A stretch of DNA of 16,941 nt from NCBI GenBank assembly GCA_002338715.1, contig DDIR01000070.1, forward strand, positions 1 through 16,941. The letters are read 5' to 3'. This document shows, piece by piece, positions 16,201-16,941 of the stretch. Under the pieces are notes generated by a model. It ran no database searches. It saw nothing but the letters and a program-made list of their open reading frames with translations, and was not told where the DNA came from. A program made the translations under genes and the position numbers. Source of the DNA: Phycisphaerales bacterium UBA1845 (GTDB taxonomy: Bacteria; Planctomycetota; Phycisphaerae; UBA1845). Numbering within the stretch: the first letter of the stretch is position 1; each line of letters opens with the position of its first letter.

Positions 16201-16941
16201 TTGTGATCCGGCCACCGCGGCTTGTGTCGAAACAACCGCTGGCGAATGCTTCGGCATTTGGCAAGGCGCGGGCACAACCTGTGATCAGGAACTCTGCCTT
16301 GTTGAACCCGATCCGATCGGGGCTTGCTGCTGTTACGGTCCGAATGGCGGGTCTTGCTCCGAGATCGAAGAGGCTTTCTGTGCCTATGGCGAGTGGCTTG
16401 GCGAAGGAACGACGTGTGGCGAAGACACTTGCGATCAATGCGCGCCATCGTGGGACCATTTCCGGTTCAGGGGTATCGTGACCGAAGTGACGGGCCAACT
16501 GCCCGGGGGAGTCACGATTTCAGTCGGTGCCGACTGGACCTTCGAATACTGGATGCGAACGGATTGGCCGGACCAGAATCCAAACCCCGACCAGGGCGAC
16601 TATTCGCCAATAGTCAGTTACACGTCTACGGTGCAGGGCGCGACCGGCGCTATTGGGGCAAGTTCTTGCGTGGAGCAAGCGACGGCGACCAATGTGAACA
16701 TGCCGATGGCGTACAATGCATTCATGTTTGCGTTGCCTTCCTTCATCGAGATAAACCTGGAAGATCATACGGGGACTGCTTGGTTGACGGCTGGACTGAA
16801 CCCGCTCGACGCACTACCGCGTTGCGACCAGATCGTGCTCAATCGGTTTAGCACGCGGACGTTCACGATACACTCCGATGGACCTCCTTCGTGGATGATC
16901 AATGGTACGATCACGGCGATCGAATGCGATGGTTGTGGCGA
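10277..16941 (+). CDS. Giant secreted RTX-like protein with internal PEP-CTERM signal (3' end outside window)
   Basis: At least 2221 residues, open in one frame to the window edge (checked line by line). AAGGA lies 7 bases before the ATG. Domains in order: signal peptide 1-24 (cleavage after V-H-A); small domain 25-179; V-P-E-P at 180-183 with hydrophobic stretch and R198-R203, a full PEP-CTERM signal; basic linker; second export-signal-like segment ending A-Q-A (239-241); RTX-like start (242-340); helical and acidic coiled-coil-like region (about 340-700); RTX-like beta-roll (about 732-1762); SdrD-B/CnaB-like domain (about 1770-1862); Cys-rich region with two GACC repeats (to about 2055); beta-rich domain running out of the window. 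The repeats predict Ca2+ binding in an extracellular rod. Export would be by Sec rather than the type I route usual for RTX toxins. It is probably an adhesin or matrix protein; no enzymatic motif was seen and no function is assigned. Confidence 0.88.
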   Translation, partial: MKRYWMTCALACVSLLGVAMPVHATVVGSLQSELSDAGQNPTTTGSFTNLPIDGSWVVLEELMTEGSFYSPIFSYTSATPVQLDVTDLFVVSDQNEVYLDGLLHGTTPLEPDWQSLFPAVGPLDGPYTSDPDLAWTLPEFSKDTYVLPSGTHILTFRNIHIPLDEENVPFSDGTVAFRLVPEPATGLLLLVGIAFGARSRRQRNTCRIDRDLKRNAQGSRLIVRGLVSAVLCGLVADIAQAGTPCGSLEADVVANALEITGTSGPDSVRVAISASDSDVVEVFTPASSTTASCSFDSNVTPFDTIRVTSGDGADLIVFDDSNGIVSDSWTIEIDTGNGDNIALGGLDVSEVPLNDALTMLDTLQQARDLIDRVLELVDVSSTGCQTVPCLVSNAAEAAKLTGTDLIIPTGEYVRDINGELIQPTAAVVHDAHDRLASYLQSFVASDVLDITTNAQEFSADVEVMVDEFELLFPIAQGLLGRAELLYTRAENMGLNAQNGDGVQVFRQTVESHVLTIEQLSELCPEDVEPVETEFDEDLQDPTGLTSFSFYCAELERRVEALEAIVDDTEASVDAIEAEGDTLEADGDTLEVDADALGDDENPTSDVSLLMADSDALVVSGDALSTSADAINADWEQWIAIQEADLESRGDNMHDRGQTEVLAAGETLKTYVDTNVEDVAEAIETEAMSILADLDALMVVAAPLLEGTSARSATGNEDRGTGGCTITTTHTISGGSGVNVLVGTPGNDLITGGNNLDLIIGGPGDDRLLGLGGNDLIFGGGGNNEIRGGDDTDILIGASGNDCIYGGNGQTISAGPLSVELGDLYFGLDGDDLIASGETEVDEVVGIDFVLAGGGDDRVRVSHGGNIDVGVFEFDFGNLVFGQGGEDDIVVLDGIDLVFGGDENDAITTGQGSLITIGPGTGTFRVALGDLIFGGTGNDTINGDDPDADRAGDDIDFIFGRDGNDVIAGFGGGLLSVGPASNPTFEIDLGNLIFGSTGDDEISTLDGIDVIFGGENDDNISTGKGARLALGSNSNGFRLDLGDLIFAGPGNDTVESDDPDGDREDDDIDVIFGAEGNDIISGFGGGLLSIGDESDPDFELRLGNVIFGGDGDDNITTLDGIDLIFAGADNDTAAAGKGDRIEIDDAFALDFGDLIFGQTGNDILHGDQADPSDESDGIDLIFCGVGNDQAYGGTGGNIELPSQNFCLLFGNLIFGGDGDDVLRGDYLNWDTNDLEGGIDLIFGRDGNDTIEGSEGSLIIIGDISTAQAIIIGFGNILFGGDGNDIIRGANEAPLCPGENQDLDNVFSSLGITDLSGAADLIFASSGDDTVEAYNGIDFVFGSGGNDMLHADHGGLVVVPISGIPTPIALGNLMFGSDGTDTITSLGRLLTIAIPPIEIDLLFGGKCDDNISAGDGFNLVFGNLADDTITAGDGVNILFGSKGKDVIEAGSGLNVVFGGRDDDDLTAGHGVNVMFGNREKDILNAGAGLNVLFGNKDDDIINSGPGLNLLFGNSGEDQVVGGSGLYLGFGGRGNDEVVGGSGLTLLFGGAGEDEVTAGAGLCLAFGSSGHDIISSGSGLSLQFGGKDDDRLKFPSGLSLLFGGKQSDILETSGGGLLLAFGGSDNDVIKGGGGLNLLFGGHHNDQFFGGGGVNIGFGGRDDDVMRGAGSADFLFGGVGTDIISGGSSVDFIFGGRGNDSLVGDNGKDFLFGGRNNDVVRSGGDGNTRDFLFGNRGDDNLYGCNDKDRLFGGRGSDNKDRENCDGLTLPAPARGEVRGRVMIDTTGDGIGDTPHVGVTVTVGSLSAVTGSDGRYRMVGLAPGSYTTAQTVPSGYIQISTPATYAISIGSMGVDLYLDRDFVNREPCFIAPDALSCIGTGCDPQNPGCQAVALQPTLRCADSGEICGGDSDCPCSECVPSWEVVECQCNPDCYFTDIPFDGEVDPSCSICFDGGQVFACELDEGVNDLYHCECPGIGACCDPATAACVETTAGECFGIWQGAGTTCDQELCLVEPDPIGACCCYGPNGGSCSEIEEAFCAYGEWLGEGTTCGEDTCDQCAPSWDHFRFRGIVTEVTGQLPGGVTISVGADWTFEYWMRTDWPDQNPNPDQGDYSPIVSYTSTVQGATGAIGASSCVEQATATNVNMPMAYNAFMFALPSFIEINLEDHTGTAWLTAGLNPLDALPRCDQIVLNRFSTRTFTIHSDGPPSWMINGTITAIECDGCG
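10817..10999 (+). other. Internal PEP-CTERM signal, basic linker and second signal-peptide-like segment
   Basis: Residues 181-241 of the plus-strand giant protein. P-E-P-A-T-G-L-L-L-L-V-G-I-A-F-G-A-R-S-R-R-Q is a textbook exosortase signal that normally ends a protein within a few residues. Here a basic stretch (R203 to R224, with several Lys/Arg) leads to a moderately hydrophobic segment (G225-A236) and an A-Q-A site before G-T-P-C. Read alone from the TTG at 10910, residues 212-241 would make a normal signal peptide (L/M-K-R-N start), but no ribosome binding site precedes it and there is no stop upstream. The second hydrophobic core is weaker than the first. Confidence 0.7.
11924..12421 (+). 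other. Acidic helical, coiled-coil-like segment of the plus-strand giant protein
   Basis: Residues about 550-715 lack Gly-Asn-Asp repeats and are rich in Glu, Asp, Ala and Leu with roughly seven-residue spacing, for example E-A-E-G-D-T-L-E-A-D-G-D-T-L-E-V-D-A-D-A. The preceding residues (about 340-550) also look helical. The segment divides an RTX-like beginning from the main beta-roll and may act as a stalk or spacer. No homologue is recognised. Confidence 0.55.
12734..14476 (+). repeat. RTX-like long repeats, units of about 107-129 residues
   Basis: Five units begin at residues 820, 927, 1040, 1150 and 1272 with [LF]-G-[DN]-[LI]-x-F-[GA], and run 107, 113, 110, 122 and 129 residues. Each has two half-units of about 50-60 residues, and each half carries two Ca-binding-like turns: [LF]-G-[DN]-L-I-F-G-x-x-G-[ND]-D-x-I and then D-G-I-D-x-I-F-G-x-x-x-N-D, separated by variable loops. 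Units two and three are the most alike (shared G-F-G-G-G-L-L-S-[VI]-G and D-D-P-D-x-D-R). The pattern implies growth by tandem duplication of a pair of half-units. Confidence 0.75.
14477..15562 (+). repeat. Array of 18-residue (54-base) RTX-like repeats
   Basis: Nineteen full units and a partial twentieth run from F1401 to about 1762, with consensus F-G-[GN]-x-x-[DN]-D-x-[IV]-x-x-G-x-G-L-N-x-L. Seventeen units are exactly 18 residues, one is 19 and one is 21. Eighteen residues equals two turns of an RTX beta-roll. The first turn of each unit keeps G-x-x-x-D, but in the second the usual G-x-D is replaced in most units by G-L-N or G-V-N. DNA copies are diverged, so the array is old and kept by selection on protein. 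Confidence 0.8.
15599..15862 (+). other. SdrD-B/CnaB-like beta domain within the plus-strand giant protein
   Basis: Residues about 1772-1862 begin G-R-V-M-I-D-T-T-G-D-G-I-G-D, continue with a strand of V-T-V-T-V, then G-S-D-G-R-Y-R-M-V-G-L-A-P-G-S-Y and a closing strand. The order matches SdrD B-like or carboxypeptidase-regulatory-like beta sandwiches that act as stalk modules in surface proteins. Confidence 0.65.
16193..16441 (+). repeat. Two Cys-rich GACC repeats within the plus-strand giant protein
   Basis: G-A-C-C-D-P (residue 1973) and G-A-C-C-C-Y (residue 2015) start two units 42 residues apart, each with a C-[SV]-E-x, a central Cys, W-x-G-x-G-T-T-C and a final C. About 100 more Cys-rich residues precede them (from about 1866). 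This kind of repeat occurs in large secreted planctomycete proteins; regular disulphides would suit an extracytoplasmic place. Confidence 0.6.

Overview
The window most likely comes from a planctomycete (Planctomycetota, possibly a Phycisphaerae-type lineage). The clues are an ECF sigma factor overlapping the gene for a transmembrane Hanks-type Ser/Thr kinase, PEP-CTERM sorting signals, dockerin-like D-x-D-x-D-G repeats in secreted proteins, planctomycete-style Cys-rich 'GACC' repeats, and very large secreted proteins. The assignment rests on family knowledge, not on a marker gene. No tRNA, rRNA, insertion sequence or CRISPR array was seen.

Layout. Positions 1-4939 (minus strand) hold a giant secreted protein of at least 1646 residues whose 3' end lies outside the window. 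Positions 4940-5689 are a 750-base gap with no supportable gene but with two abutting perfect palindromes. Then three minus-strand genes follow: a small secreted LamG/concanavalin-like protein with a C-terminal dockerin-like repeat (5690-6631), a Ser/Thr kinase with a single membrane segment and a helical-repeat C-terminal half (6778-9099), and an ECF sigma factor (9083-9700) overlapping the kinase start by 17 bases. Positions 9701-10276 form a divergent control region with a putative promoter in each direction and a strong intrinsic terminator inside the leader of the rightward gene. Positions 10277-16941 (plus strand) hold a second giant secreted protein of at least 2221 residues, also cut by the window end.

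The main observation is that the two giant proteins, unrelated in their large domains, share one unusual plan: cleavable signal peptide, a small domain of about 155-270 residues, a complete PEP-CTERM signal (PEP motif, hydrophobic stretch, Arg cluster) that should end a protein, then without any stop a second signal-peptide-like segment ending in an A-x-A site, then the giant domain. I translated both frames line by line and found no stop at either junction. This looks like a secreted polyprotein design in which one chain could be split by exosortase and signal peptidase into two exported products. The topology and processing are inference.

The plus-strand giant protein carries an RTX-like beta-roll of about 1000 residues, in two repeat regimes (units of about 110 residues, then 19 units of nearly exact 18-residue period), preceded by an acidic helical segment and followed by an SdrD-B/CnaB-like domain, Cys-rich repeats and a beta-rich end. 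The minus-strand giant protein carries dockerin-like repeats, Ig-like beta regions, a sialidase-like propeller and the beginning of a CARDB-like domain. The sigma factor and kinase between them may form a signalling pair controlling these surface proteins; only position supports this.
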